Shown: positions 47,723-58,034, counted from the first letter of the stretch. The stretch: 64,000 nucleotides of DNA from Bolinopsis microptera (GCF_026151205.1 NC_087081.1:7497246-7561245), one strand, 5' to 3'. A program made the numbers and translations. Notes: generated by a model not told the origin, from the sequence alone.

Positions 47723-48130
47723 ATTGGACAGTGTCCAGCTATTGCCCAAATTAGAGGTCAATATTTCCAGGACTACTACCTCTCTGTCAATGACATATTC
47801 GACAACCAACACATCACCACAATTGTCAATTTCGCAAACCGCACCAAACGCTTACTTGTGCCGGAAGAGCTGGATCAGACCGGGGTGACTTAAAGTATTA
47901 GCTCATATGCTGTCTCGTCTCGTTTTACTTTTCCAAACCCAGCTGGCATTTAAGCGTATCATTTTGACTCATATATCATCTTACACCATCCTCCACCAAT
48001 CACTCTGATTTCACCGGCAACCTTCCCCAAGGTTGCCACACCCCAGAGGTAGGCAGAGCATCTCAATGCTATCCTCTCGTGGGCTATCTTGGCCCAGCCT
48101 CTCTTAAAAAATAAATGCTCGACTTAATCT
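47723..48130 (+). other. Right-arm-only segment with a C-terminal coding remnant
   Basis: Replaces about 100 bp of left-arm sequence. Near 47,723-47,893 a frame reads CPAIAQIRGQYFQDYYLSVN, then HITTIVNFANRTKRLLVPEE, and stops at TAA. It looks like the tail of an upstream mobile-element protein, but I cannot name it. The rest is non-coding up to the RT remnant. Confidence 0.4.
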
Positions 48131-49422
48131 CACCTTTTGGACCATGCAGACAATATTCTAAAGACCCTCAATAGTGGCGATGAAGTGGATGTTATATACC
48201 TGGATTACGCCAAAGCGTTTGACAATGTAGATCACAACATTCTTCTAGCTAAAGCCAAACGCTACGGCATCACGGGCAAAACTCTACAGTGGCTTGCTGA
48301 GTTCTTAAAGAATCGCCTGCAGACAGTGGTTGTTGAAGGAGAAAAGTCTTCCTTCCAGATTGTAATAAGTGGTATCCCACAGGTAACTGTGTTAGGTCCA
48401 ATCTTGTTTATTCTGTATATAGATGACCAACTCCAACTGGCCACGTTATTAACTGCTCTTGGAAAGGTCTTTGCTGAATGCTGATGAAACGAAGCTTATA
48501 AGCAAGATTACTGATTTAGTAGCAAGGTGTTTGCTTCAAGAAGATCTGTTTAATATCATCAAATGGGCCCTGCAAAATAACATGCAGCTAAACGAAACCA
48601 AATTTGAAGTTATCAACTACAAGCTGAATAAATCCCTGCTATTGAGAGAACTCCCCTTCTCCAACGAAGACTACAGCTACAGCTCAACAAACGGGGAAAC
48701 TATCGAACCAACGCAAACTGTCACAGACCTGGGAGTTCTCCTCTCAAATGACTGCTCATGGACGCCCCATATCCATCAGATGCTGAAAACTGCTAAGAAA
48801 ATCAGAAAATGGCATCGTGGGTCTTCAGTGTCTTCAGTGACAGATCACCTTTCCTGATGCTCACCCTTTTCAAAACAATGGTGAGAAGCAGGCTAGAATA
48901 CTGTTGCCTGGTCTGGAACCCCAGCAAAATCACCGATATAGAAGCAATTGAAAATGTTCAGAGGAACTACACTCACCGTATCTTAGCTTCTTAGGTTGTC
49001 AACAATTGGATTATTGGGACCGTCTTAAGAAGCTGGACCTGCTCTCCCTGCAGAGGCTGAGAGAGCGATACATCCTGATCCATACATGGAAGATGGCAAA
49101 CGACCTTGCTCCAAATGACATCAACATGGTATTCAAGGAAAACGCTCGACATGGCATAAAAGCCATAGTCCCACCACTGAACAACAAATCGTAACGATCA
49201 GTGGCCACTCATTACGAGAATTCCTTTAGAGTGAATGCAGCGAGACTATGAAACCTCCTCCCACGACAAGTGAACAGTTTAACTGCTCTAGGACCCATCA
49301 AGGTATCACTTGCTCGATTTTTGGAGACGATTCCCGATACCCCGCCAACCAAAGGATACACCGCCATCACCGACAACTCACTCTTGGAATGGAATCTACA
49401 GAAAGATCTGAACCAGGAATGA
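48131..49422 (+). pseudogene. Dead non-LTR reverse transcriptase (right arm copy)
   Basis: Near-identical partner of 35,058-36,345. Order: VDVIYLDYAKAFDNVDH, IPQVTVLGPILFILYIDD, LNADETKL, TDLGVLLSNDCSWTPHI, RSRLEYCCLVWNP, LKKLDLLSLQRLRERYILIH, then a C-terminus ending near 49,422. It shares the lost FADD motif, the PQV substitution and the RLWN stop with the left copy. It differs by a few substitutions (for example ETVVVEGEK-type versus TVAVEREK) and small indels near 48,433 and 48,995. Confidence 0.85.
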
Positions 49423-49581
49423 TTGGAGGACGTAAATTTCTGTCGCAGGCAATTGGCAAAAAGGCCGGTAAACTTAACTTCAGATGTAACACGCCAAAAC
49501 CAAAGTATTAAAGCTCTTTGGCAAGCATCGAGTACGATACGACGCGCAATTGTGCTTGAAGTGACGACGCGCACGAGCGAT

Positions 49582-49618
49582 AAGGAGCTTCTTATCGCTC
49601 GATCGACCGAGCGATAAG
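49582..49618. repeat. Palindrome near outer end of right arm
   Basis: CGATAAGGAGCTTCTTATCG and CTTATCGCTCGATCGACCGA nested hairpins, counterpart of 34,860-34,890. Confidence 0.7.
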
Positions 49619-49649
49619 TCCGCGCGGCACCCGACTACCATGAGCCTAA

Positions 49650-51504
49650 TATCTTCTAAGTTTTCTGGGAGCCTACTATGTAAGCTTCACTTGCAGTGGT
49701 CTGTCGAAAATTGGTTACTTTGCGCACATTTAATAGTCGACTTTATGAAAAAAGTTAACTAATCAAATTTATACTGGGATGCAGAACAAAGGATTCTCTT
49801 TAAAACTGAAACATGAACTAGTGATATGCTAAGTAAAGATAGGGCTGGTGGTCAATAGGAATCATGATGAAATATTTGCCTGGCAACACTCAGCGCGCGA
49901 AAAAATCTGTAGTGCAATGCGCTTCCAGTGGTCCCATCGTGATCCACCAAATTTTTCGGACATTTGTGAAAGCCCTATTGGAAGGTCGTCGCCAATTTTC
50001 AGAATGATCTCATTCAAGGAACTGAAGATATATCCGAATAATACGACAAAAATCAAGGAATTTGGTCAAATTACGCGACTTTTACAGCTTTTTTGAGCTA
50101 CTTTTGCTCCAAAAGCCGCGCACCATCAAATATGGCACGTACCTAGGCGAAACTCACTGATCTTTCCAAAAAAGTATGACAAATTTGGTATTGTGAAAAT
50201 TCTCATAGTCTCTAGAAAACAGTGGTACAAAAATTTTTTAAATCCGAGCAAGTTTATTTTTATCGTGCACCCCCTAGATTCACAGAATATGGTTTTTGCA
50301 AAGACGGTAAATTCTTGTAAATATAATTCGGTCCAGTCATTTAATCACAAACTTCCTTGTATAAAAACTCTACTGCATATTTAGAGAAAACTGCACCTTA
50401 GAACGACAATTCATAAGCCGCTTTTTTCATAATTAGAAGAATGTGAATTTCTAAGGTAGGTCAGTAGGTGGATGTGAGTGCAATAATTTGCACGGAACAA
50501 CACACCACTTCCACTGTCTGATCGTCTGCGAAACGATGATGGGTCTGACAAATAATCATAAAAATACTGAAAGTCAAAAAGAGGTGCTTTAAATTATTGT
50601 AAACTAAAACTTTTATGAATTTCTGGTAAATACAATTTTTGCTTACCAAATTTGATTTTCCTCAGGTATCCCTCAAAACGAGCAGTGAGTTCGCGTCCTG
50701 AAAATCCTCTCAGTCTCAGTCCTCGCGTTCCTTTATAATTCTACTTGGAGTTAATCGATCTTCCTATGGCTAACGACTATACGACTAGGTTCACTTAGTA
50801 CTTAGAATAAATACGCTATGCTCGCACCTGCCCGACTAATACTTATACTCGTGGTGCCTAAACGGTGCTTTTTGTTCTTCCCTTTTCAACCTGTTGAATA
50901 TGAAGATGACTTGGTCTGTTTGTAATCCCGAATGAGAAGAACGAGGACAAATATAGCCTTGGTAAGTTTAGCAAGAGTTAGCGTAACTGCAATAGTTATA
51001 GTATGTATTCTCCTAACACAATGATCCTAATGGCAAGTCACTGAGGGCGTGGTGAATCGTTTTACCATTGAATTCAGAATCTAGTCTCTTACTTTGTGGC
51101 TTCTATGGAAATCAAGAAATAAACGGACACTGAACTATTGGAGCTGTTGAAGTAGTTGCAGTTCTATCAATATAATAACAGAAGTACCTCGTTATAACGT
51201 GACCACGGACTTCGTTATATTACTATTAGGAAGCAGTGAAACTATCGGATTACGATGTTTGGGGGCTTGCCACCGGCCCCAGGGCAACATTTTATTTTAT
51301 TTCAACTATATAACGCGAATGATGCTTAATCACTCTACACTCGACTATCACGTGACTTAAACTTAAACACGTTCTCTAGATGGCCCTGAGGCATTTATTC
51401 AAAACCCTTACAACCCTCTGCCTCAACCCTACAACCTTAGGCTTAACTCAAACCCTAACCCGGCCAATCCCTAATTGAAGCATATGGCTATGCATATCCT
51501 TTAT
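49650..51504. other. No gene recognised
   Basis: Holds copy 2 of the 27,465-28,191 repeat. No exon or protein family was recognised. CCCTAACCC-like words near 51,400-51,470 are too sparse to call telomeric. Confidence 0.45.
49860..50350 (-). repeat. Diverged dispersed repeat, copy 2
   Basis: On the minus strand AAAACCATATTCTGTGAATC, CGACCTTCCAATAGGG, TGTCCGAAAAATTTG and CACGATGGGACCAC follow in the same order as at 27,465-28,191. Confidence 0.6.
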
Positions 51505-52340
51505 CAAGATGCCTTATATCAATCAATTTATGCTTAGCAAGTACAATGTACATTTTCACAAAATATTTGTTTATTTATCTTTTAAAAACATGATTCCTGG
51601 ATCAATGTTAAAATGTTCGATATTTTGATGACATTTTGATAAAATTGTACTCTCTGACTACCGCAATAAATATCTTGGGTAAGGAAAATAGCTTAAGTAG
51701 TAACGTAAACCTATTCCAAAATTATTGAGTTTTTTCCAGATTTCGCGCCATATGTTTATCAAGTTCTGCACTGTTGGCCAGACAGAATTATAATGTGGAT
51801 GTTTGCAGCGCCTCTTCGTAATTTTTAAATTTATATTTCACTCTACGGTCTAGTTACCAAAGTAACTCGCGCTAATTTTCGGTAACGTGTAGCTCAGCCC
51901 CATGCACATGGGTGCCATAGTGCAAAGAAACTGCTGCTAACTGCTGCTGACTGCTGCTGACTGCTGCTAACTGCTGCTAACTGCTGCTAAGTTAGCAGCA
52001 GTCAGCAGCAGTTAGCAGCAGTTAGCAGCAGTTTTATGCCTGTCTTTGCACTATGGCACCCCTGTGCATGGCATCTTTATCTCCCTAATTAATTCAATTC
52101 ACAATTTGATAAAGTGATAAGCAGGGTTAAGCATACTTATGATATCACAAAGTGGCACATCCTGCTCTAAACCGACTATCGCTCCATAAAAACACCTCAC
52201 TTTTCCTCTGTTCATGAATCCAGTATCGCAATGTACCGTCATCAGTGTTCCATTTGTTACAGGAAGTCCAGGCTCCATTGATGACACGTTCTTCAGGCTC
52301 AGTTCCGTACAATCTTCGGAAAACGGTGTTACATAAACAA
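51505..52340. repeat. Segmental duplicate of 1,905-2,690
   Basis: Carries the sushi exon and downstream flank. See the partner entry for anchors. Confidence 0.8.
51901..52070. mobile_element. 170-bp palindromic foldback element of CTGCTGCTAA units
   Basis: The ends are CATGCACATGGGTGCCATAG and its near-complement (CTATGGCACCCCTGTGCATG). The two arms of CTGCTGCT(A/G)A units meet at CTAAGTTAG. The duplicate locus at 2,460-2,480 reads GCTCGCAGCATCTCTTT without it, giving an empty site. It shares GTGCAAAGAAACTGCTGCT with the 5655-5848 hairpin. Confidence 0.85.
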
Positions 52341-53998
52341 TAAACATTAAGTTTTGAGTTTTTACCCCAGTATTTACTCATGAAACCTTAATATTTCTTC
52401 CTAATTTTTAATTGAGGTTTTTGCTGCAATTTTTGTTAGCTGGAATGCCATGTAAAATTAAATTGAAATTAGGCAGGAACAATTGAGCAAAGTACCTTAT
52501 ACGGCTAAACGAACCATCAATTGTCATGTTTTTCTCTCAAACTTCCAAATATTTAGCCCCGTCTATTATGCCTCCACTTTCAATATACATCTCTGTGTTT
52601 AATTATTTGGCTATTGTGAACTTTTGAAAATTACCTAAAGTGTAAATCACGACTTCCCCTAGGTTGAGGTAGTCATGTCTCCGCCCGGAAATTCTTATCA
52701 CGGTTCCTGCAGTTTCACCACAGTCCAACCAGAACGCTTCCTTCTCCGTGTCTGTGCTGACAGTTCCACACGATTTTATTTGGTCCTCTCTGTTGAGTAG
52801 ATCAACTGTTGCTCCGTTTATCCGCTCCCTGATCTCTCTCCTGGTCGCCTCATCCTCCTCGTCGCAGTATCTGTTTATGAGAAGAACCTTGTGGACATGC
52901 GTCACTGGGAACACCACCTCAAGGAATGGGTGTTCCACATTATCTGCTAAACAGTATGTTTGCAAATCACCGTCGTGACACAGATCCGACGTTTGCGTGT
53001 AGTCATTGAATGTATACGCCGGTGACATTGTTGAAGAGGTGATCCCAACTTTCGCTGAAAAATTTATAAATTTATTTACTTTTTTTAAAATAGTTAATAG
53101 TTCTAAAACATATTGGTGGCAGAATATTCAAAGGTAACATCATCCTTGTTTTAGTACTTTAATTAAAAATGAACATCTAAAAATGATTTACTGCACTTAA
53201 GGGACTTTTTAGACTCACCTAATCCATAAATCTTGACCTCGGCTACGTGGAGCATTTCGTTCTCCAGCTCAAAGACCAGAAAGTTTCCAGGCGCATTGCA
53301 GATAACTCTGAACAGCATGTTATCCCCAGTTAAGGTATCAAGTGTTCCACAGAGTTTTATCTCAGTTCCCCCTCTCATCAGTTTCACTTGTGCTCCGTTC
53401 AACCGGTTGATAACATCTAATCTGTACTTTCTGTTAACAATCTGCACGTCAGAGACAAGGCTCTCTCGAAAGTTCAAGGTCAGAGTGTTCACAATCTCCT
53501 TACCCGTGTGGCAAAATGTGCTGGGATTGTTATCGTACGCTTTGAGAGCAGTATAAAAGCCAGAATTATCATACTGTGAAGACAGGCTGCCAGATTCTAA
53601 CTCAATTCTCTCTGTAAAGAGGTGTTTGCTATCAATAACTCAATAAGATTTTGGTCAACAGCACACGTCAAAATTAAGGATTCGACGATGTTTTGTGGCA
53701 AAAAAGCAAATCTTATACCTTATAATTTAACTACCTTATTAGACTTTATTTGAACGGACATCAATTGGACGTTTGAGGCCCGGCCTAGCGTTCATTTTAA
53801 TGTCCATTCAAATAAAGTCCAATAAGGTAGTTAATTTAAATACTGATCATGAATGCCTTCGAGCGTTCATGCTAATCTCCGTCCAATCAAATAACGTCCG
53901 ATAAGATATTTGATAAACCGCTAATTACCAGCTGGTGACAAGTTCATCAAGCTTATCACTATGACAACCATCTTCAGTGCTCCCACTAAGTAACTCAT
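52137..53998 (-). CDS. Secreted FTP-FTP-sushi lectin-like protein, paralogue 2 (3' end not found)
   Basis: Four exons, all joined in phase 1. Exon 1 (53,998-53,929) encodes the signal peptide MSYLVGALKMVVIVISLMNL and ends SPAG, donor GTAATT. Exon 2 (53,611-53,219) and exon 3 (53,054-52,635) each encode a fucolectin/tachylectin-4/pentraxin-like domain. Shared marks are AYDNNPSTFC and DLCHDGDLQTYC, SDVQIVNRKY and VLLINRYC, NGAQVKL and NGATVDL, and a closing EVKIYGLG or EVVIYTLG. Donors are GTGAGT and GTAATT. Exon 4 (52,313-52,137) is a four-cysteine sushi/CCP-like domain, donor GTATGC. FTP domains bind fucose through a calcium-supported loop in characterised fish lectins. Here binding is inferred. 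No stop codon or membrane anchor was found downstream. Reading frames are intact. Confidence 0.75.
53733..53832. mobile_element. 100-bp MITE in intron 1 of paralogue 2
   Basis: TACCTTATTAGACTTTATTT at one end and its near-complement at the other. Same family as 2757-3647 (GGACAT and GCGTTCAT internal words). Bounded by TA. Confidence 0.75.
53833..53911. mobile_element. Right-end fragment of the same TIR family
   Basis: GAATGCCTTC(G/T)AGCGTTCAT and CGTCC(G)ATAAGATA match the right end at 3575-3647. Confidence 0.6.
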
Positions 53999-54355
53999 CT
54001 TTCTGTTTCCTCTTCTCTCCAGACTTATACACCAAATCTTATTCTTTATCACGACGCTAACTACAAAGTATTGTCAGTAAAACTCAGGTTTACATTTTAA
54101 GGAGAACACTGAAATTGGACACGAGGCTGCATTCGGGAAGATGCAGGTGATAAATCTCAAACAGAGCGAGGGTCAGCCAATAGTAACTAACATTTGTCTT
54201 AGAGAACCTATATGTAAAGTAAAATATGTAATACGTAAAGTAAGATATGTAAAGTAAGATATGTATCAATATTGATATATAAATCCTGAGCCCAATGTAT
54301 CAACCTGTTGAGCTCTTGTTTTCGGACGATCAAGCTGTGCTGTCCGTTGAACTTG
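53999..54355. promoter_or_regulatory. Upstream region of paralogue 2
   Basis: The 5' flank of the signal-peptide exon. A TATAAG-like word lies about 30 bases upstream of the start codon on the minus strand, followed by a purine-rich leader. A core promoter here is plausible but unproven. The telomere-like array begins about 360 bp upstream. Confidence 0.3.
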
Positions 54356-55456
54356 AGTCGGGGTAGTAGGGTGTAGGGTGTAGGGTGTAGGGTGTAGGGT
54401 GTAGGGTGTAGGGTGTAGGGTGTAGGGTGTAGGGTGTAGGGTGTAGGGTGTAGGGTGTAGGGTGTAGGGTGTAGGGTGTAGGGTGTAGGGTGTAGGGTGT
54501 AGGGTGTAGGGTGTAGGGTGTAGGGTGTAGGGTGTAGGGTGTAGGGTGTAGGGTGTAGGGTGTAGGGTGTAGGGTGTAGGGTGTAGGGTGTAGGGTGTAG
54601 GGTGTAGGGTGTAGGGTGTAGGGTGTAGGGTGTAGGGTGTAGGGTGTAGGGTGTAGGGTGTAGGGTGTAGGGTGTAGGGTGTAGGGTGTAGGGTGTAGGG
54701 TGTAGGGTGTAGGGTGTAGGGTGTAGGGTGTAGGGTGTAGGGTGTAGGGTGTAGGGTGTAGGGTGTAGGGTGTAGGGTGTAGGGTGTAGGGTGTAGGGTG
54801 TAGGGTGTAGGGTGTAGGGTGTAGGGTGTAGGGTGTAGGGTGTAGGGTGTAGGGTGTAGGGTGTAGGGTGTAGGGTGTAGGGTGTAGGGTGTAGGGTGTA
54901 GGGTGTAGGGTGTAGGGTGTAGGGTGTAGGGTGTAGGGTGTAGGGTGTAGGGTGTAGGGTGTAGGGTGTAGGGTGTAGGGTGTAGGGTTTAGGGTTTAGG
55001 GTTTAGGGTTTAGGGTTTAGGGTTTAGGGTTTAGGGTTTAGGGTTTAGGGTTTAGGGTTTAGGGTTTAGGGTTTAGGGTTTAGGGTTTAGGGTTTAGGGT
55101 TTAGGGTTTAGGGTTTAGGGTTTAGGGTTTAGGGTTTAGGGTTTAGGGTTTAGGGTTTAGGGTTTAGGGTTTAGGGTTTAGGGTTTAGGGTTTAGGGTTT
55201 AGGGTTTAGGGTTTAGGGTTTAGGGTTTAGGGTTTAGGGTTTAGGGTTTAGGGTTTAGGGTTTAGGGTTTAGGGTTTAGGGTTTAGGGTTTAGGGTTTAG
55301 GTTTAGGGTTTAGGGTTTAGGGTTTAGGGTTTAGGGTTTAGGGTTTAGGGTTTAGGGTTTAGGGTTTAGGGTTTAGGGTTTAGGGTTTAGGGTTTAGGGT
55401 TTAGGGTTTAGGGTTTAGGGTTTAGGGTTTAGGGTGTAGGGTTTAGTCGGGGTAGT
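54356..55456 (+). repeat. Two-block telomere-like array: 88 x TGTAGGG then 64 x TTTAGGG
   Basis: TGTAGGG units run without visible error from 54,372 to 54,987. TTTAGGG units run from 54,988 to 55,434 with one 6-base unit near 55,297, followed by one TGTAGGG at 55,435-55,441. Both blocks have the G-rich strand on plus. The array is bounded on each side by AGTCGGGGTAGT (54,356-54,367 and 55,445-55,456). TTTAGGG is the canonical plant-type telomere unit, whereas most animals use TTAGGG. No terminal context: unique DNA lies on both sides. Confidence 0.95.
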
Positions 55457-55882
55457 GATATGGATGAGAGTTTGCACAACAAATTCGCATCTTAAGTTTA
55501 TATGGTATGTAGTGTAATTTGCTAATTTGGTATGTAGTATAATTTGAAACGCCAAACAAAATGCATTACAATTTGACTCGATCCAATCATTCAAAACATT
55601 TAAATAGCGTAAGAATAAATGTTCATTTGAATGAGTGAAGATATTAAAAAGAATTATCATAAGTCATACCAAAAATAATCATTTCACTCGAGCAATTAGT
55701 GATTATAAACCCCAACTCACGTGTATATTGTATACCAGCAGTCTGTTTATATGCTATATATTATAGCAATCTGTTTAATAAGTTTATAAAGCAAAGAAGT
55801 TTTTAAAGAAACCATAATGCATACAAGAAGCCATGTTAAAGTATTAAGGCTCATAGGTAATAAGATAAGGTGGGTATAGGAC
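55457..55882. other. No gene recognised
   Basis: AT-rich sequence with no family signature. Confidence 0.4.
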
Positions 55883-56366
55883 GCAGCGGCGGAAGTCACT
55901 GCGGCGGTGTACAGTCCAGCGGAGGACGGTACACCGGATGACGGTACGGCGGTAGTTTCCAAAAAGGTTGGACGGTACGGCGGATCACATAACACCCACT
56001 TTACTTTGGACAGTACGGCGAGGAGAAGTACGAGCGAGTTACGACGGATCCCACTACTGGTCAGAAAACCTACACTCCTACTCGGATCTGGATACGCAGA
56101 CTGATGAATTATACAAAATAATAAAGAGAAAAGAAAAAATAAAACTTATAATGCGAATCTAGAACAAAACTTAGAAACAAGTTGAATGTGTAAGTTCTGT
56201 CTTAGGTACAGTTTCTAGTAGTAGTAGTAACTATGGGTATAAGGGTATAGTGGGTGTCATGTGATCCGCCGTACCGTCCAACCTTTTTGGAAACTACCGC
56301 CGTACCGTTCTCCGCTGTACCGTCCTCCGCCGGACTGTACACCGCCGCAGTGACTTCCGCCGCAGT
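55883..56366. mobile_element. GC-rich inverted-repeat element (arms about 122 bp, spacer about 240 bp)
   Basis: Left arm 55,883-56,004 and right arm 56,246-56,366 are complementary (CGGAAGTCACTGCGGCGGTG, TTTCCAAAAAGGTTGGACGG, CGGATCACAT). Inside the arms GGACGGTAC-type words recur. The arms are GC-rich compared with the AT-rich surroundings. Confidence 0.8.
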
Positions 56367-57046
56367 GACCGGTTCCCAGATAGGGTCACTCTCATCTTAA
56401 CTTTAAGGGGGGGGGGGGGGGTTCACCCTGATTTTTTTGTGAAACTTGGTTTCGAGATAGCAGTTGACCAACAAACTAGGACCAGTGACCGAACTTTTGA
56501 GGGGGTCCCGGACCCCAACCGCCAAACGGTGCCCGCGGGGCAGCCACGCCCATATTTGGTCCAAATTAGGCCCAATTTAGCTAAATACCCTGAACATGCC
56601 CAAAATCCAGATTTTAAGTGCTCTACTTGTAGCTAGTAGTCCCATAAACTCGTATATGAATTTTCATCAAGATTGGACATAAAATGACTGAGTTATGATC
56701 AAAAAACCATATGACCATATTTGAGCATACGCACCAAATTTGATCGATTTTGGCCCATAAATTGGTCAAATATCAATATTTTTGAATGAAACCAACTTTA
56801 TATAAGTATATAGAAGGTAAGCCTATACTACACATTATCTATGATTATCAGCTCAGTATCTACCTAACTGTGGATTCTGTGTTCAAATAATCGCAAAAAA
56901 TGAACAAAATTGCCCATATCTCAGTTCGCGATATTTGCAAAACTGACTTCGCTCAAAACAATAGAACTCAATAGGGTTTCAATATTTTTTCATGAAATTT
57001 TCAGAATCAACGTAGAATTGTCTCATGACCTTAAGTTTTGGGATTG
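56367..57046. other. No gene recognised
   Basis: Contains a G-run at about 56,408-56,420. Otherwise no repeat or coding signature. Confidence 0.4.
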
Positions 57047-57152
57047 TAGGACTGAATCCCTACCGGACGGAATCACTACCACCCAAATATCACTACTGGT
57101 AGTGATTCAGTCCGGTAGTGATTCAGTCCTGAAATATACCTCAATCCCTACC
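57047..57152 (+). repeat. GTAGTGATTCAGTCC repeat block, left copy
   Basis: GGACTGAATCCCTACCGGAC faces GGTAGTGATTCAGTCC units, then TATACCTCAATCCCTACCA. The same block follows the MULE fragment at 57,815-57,930, so the fragment is bracketed by direct repeats. Confidence 0.75.
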
Positions 57153-57419
57153 AGTTGATCTTAGTTCACTAGTCTAATATCATGACGTGATCTGAGCCGG
57201 TGCTCTCATGGAGTGCTTGCTATGGGGCCTGTCAGACATGTGATCCACAGACTTACGTACGCAACGAGGAGCCCTAACGAGAACTGGTTCGGATCAAGTC
57301 ATCCATAATGACCTGCTATACGACAATACAGTGATGTGAACCTTCACATGCTCGGTATCTCAATCAGCTAGCGGGAATAATATATAAACCCGCAACGCCT
57401 GTGTTTATCTTATACCACT

Positions 57420-57811
57420 ATGTCTTCCTCATCCATCGAGTTTATTCCTGGCAGAAAGAAAGGCAGCCGCAACGTCCTCTACGATGGTCAATCTCAACCA
57501 GCACAAATTGCAGCCCACCGCTCCAAGTCTAAAATGAAGACCCTCGCAGCTACTACTGAGAACTCAACTAAGCAGATTGTTGCAGACTCTGTCGCTGGAC
57601 TATCCTTCGAAGCCAACACCAGAAGATCTATCCTCCTTGGTACTGCAGACAACATCAACATCATCTATCAGTCAGATCACCTCGTCGTGGATGGAACCTT
57701 TAAGACCTCTCCAGACCTGTTTCCACTTCAAACAGTCCTTGTGGAGACACCTGCAGAGCGAGGGACTTGCTGCTGACTACTCTATCGACAACTCTCCTAT
57801 CAGAAAGTCCT
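57420..57811 (+). pseudogene. Internally deleted FLYWCH/MULE transposase
   Basis: ATG at 57,420 lies downstream of an ATATATAAAC stretch. The frame opens with the FLYWCH start (EFIPGRKKGSRNVLYDG), but the WRC..C..HNH core is missing. It resumes with TKQIVADSVAGLSFEANTRR and the MULE entry motif DHLVVDGTFKTSPDLF. One base out of frame the sequence then jumps to FHFKQSLWRHLQSEGLAADY and NSPIRKSF, the MULE C-terminal region. Two internal deletions thus removed the zinc-binding core and most of the DDE domain. No active transposase can be made. It may have been carried as a non-autonomous copy. Confidence 0.75.
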
Positions 57812-57814
57812 TCA

Positions 57815-57930
57815 TGATTCAGTCCGGTAGTGATTCAGTCCTAAAATATACCTCAATCCCTACCAATAGTGATTGGTAGTGATTCAGTCCGTTAGGGATT
57901 CAGTCATGTAGTGATTCGGTCCGTTCACCA
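57815..57930 (+). repeat. GTAGTGATTCAGTCC repeat block, right copy
   Basis: GATTCAGTCCGGTAGTGATT and TATACCTCAATCCCTACCA match the left copy. Three further GTAGTGATTC(A/G)GTCC-like units follow. Confidence 0.75.
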
Positions 57931-57966
57931 AGTTTTGGGACAGAATTTTGAGTTATATAGGCCTTT

Positions 57967-58034
57967 AAAAAATTTGGCGGCCAAATTCCAAAATTTGCAC
58001 TGCTAAATTTAGAATTTGGCCGCCAAATTTTTTT
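57967..58034. repeat. Hairpin with 22-bp arms
   Basis: AAAAAATTTGGCGGCCAAAT pairs with ATTTGGCCGCCAAATTTTTT across a 23-base loop. Confidence 0.75.

Larger units (their letters stand above)
41729..49649 (-). repeat. Right arm of large inverted repeat
   Basis: Matches 34,831-40,237 in opposite orientation. It is longer because of a CR1-like insertion (41,840-42,835), an RT insertion (43,307-45,337), about two extra VNTR units, and about 400 bp at 47,723-48,130. It lacks the FLYWCH insertion. The outer flanks of the two arms differ, which argues against a simple assembly fold-back. Confidence 0.9.

Noticed and set aside
34831-49649. Simple assembly fold-back of one locus
   Set aside because: Arms differ by several clean insertions with empty sites, have unrelated outer flanks, and are separated by a 1.5 kb unique spacer. 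A haplotype-joining artefact is still not fully excluded.
49862-50056. 64-codon minus-strand frame with SEKFGGSRWDHWKR
   Set aside because: It overlaps the diverged dispersed repeat, and the counterpart at 27.9-28.1 kb does not keep the frame.
54368-55444. CRISPR-like regular repeats
   Set aside because: Pure 7-mer tandem arrays without spacers, in a eukaryotic context.
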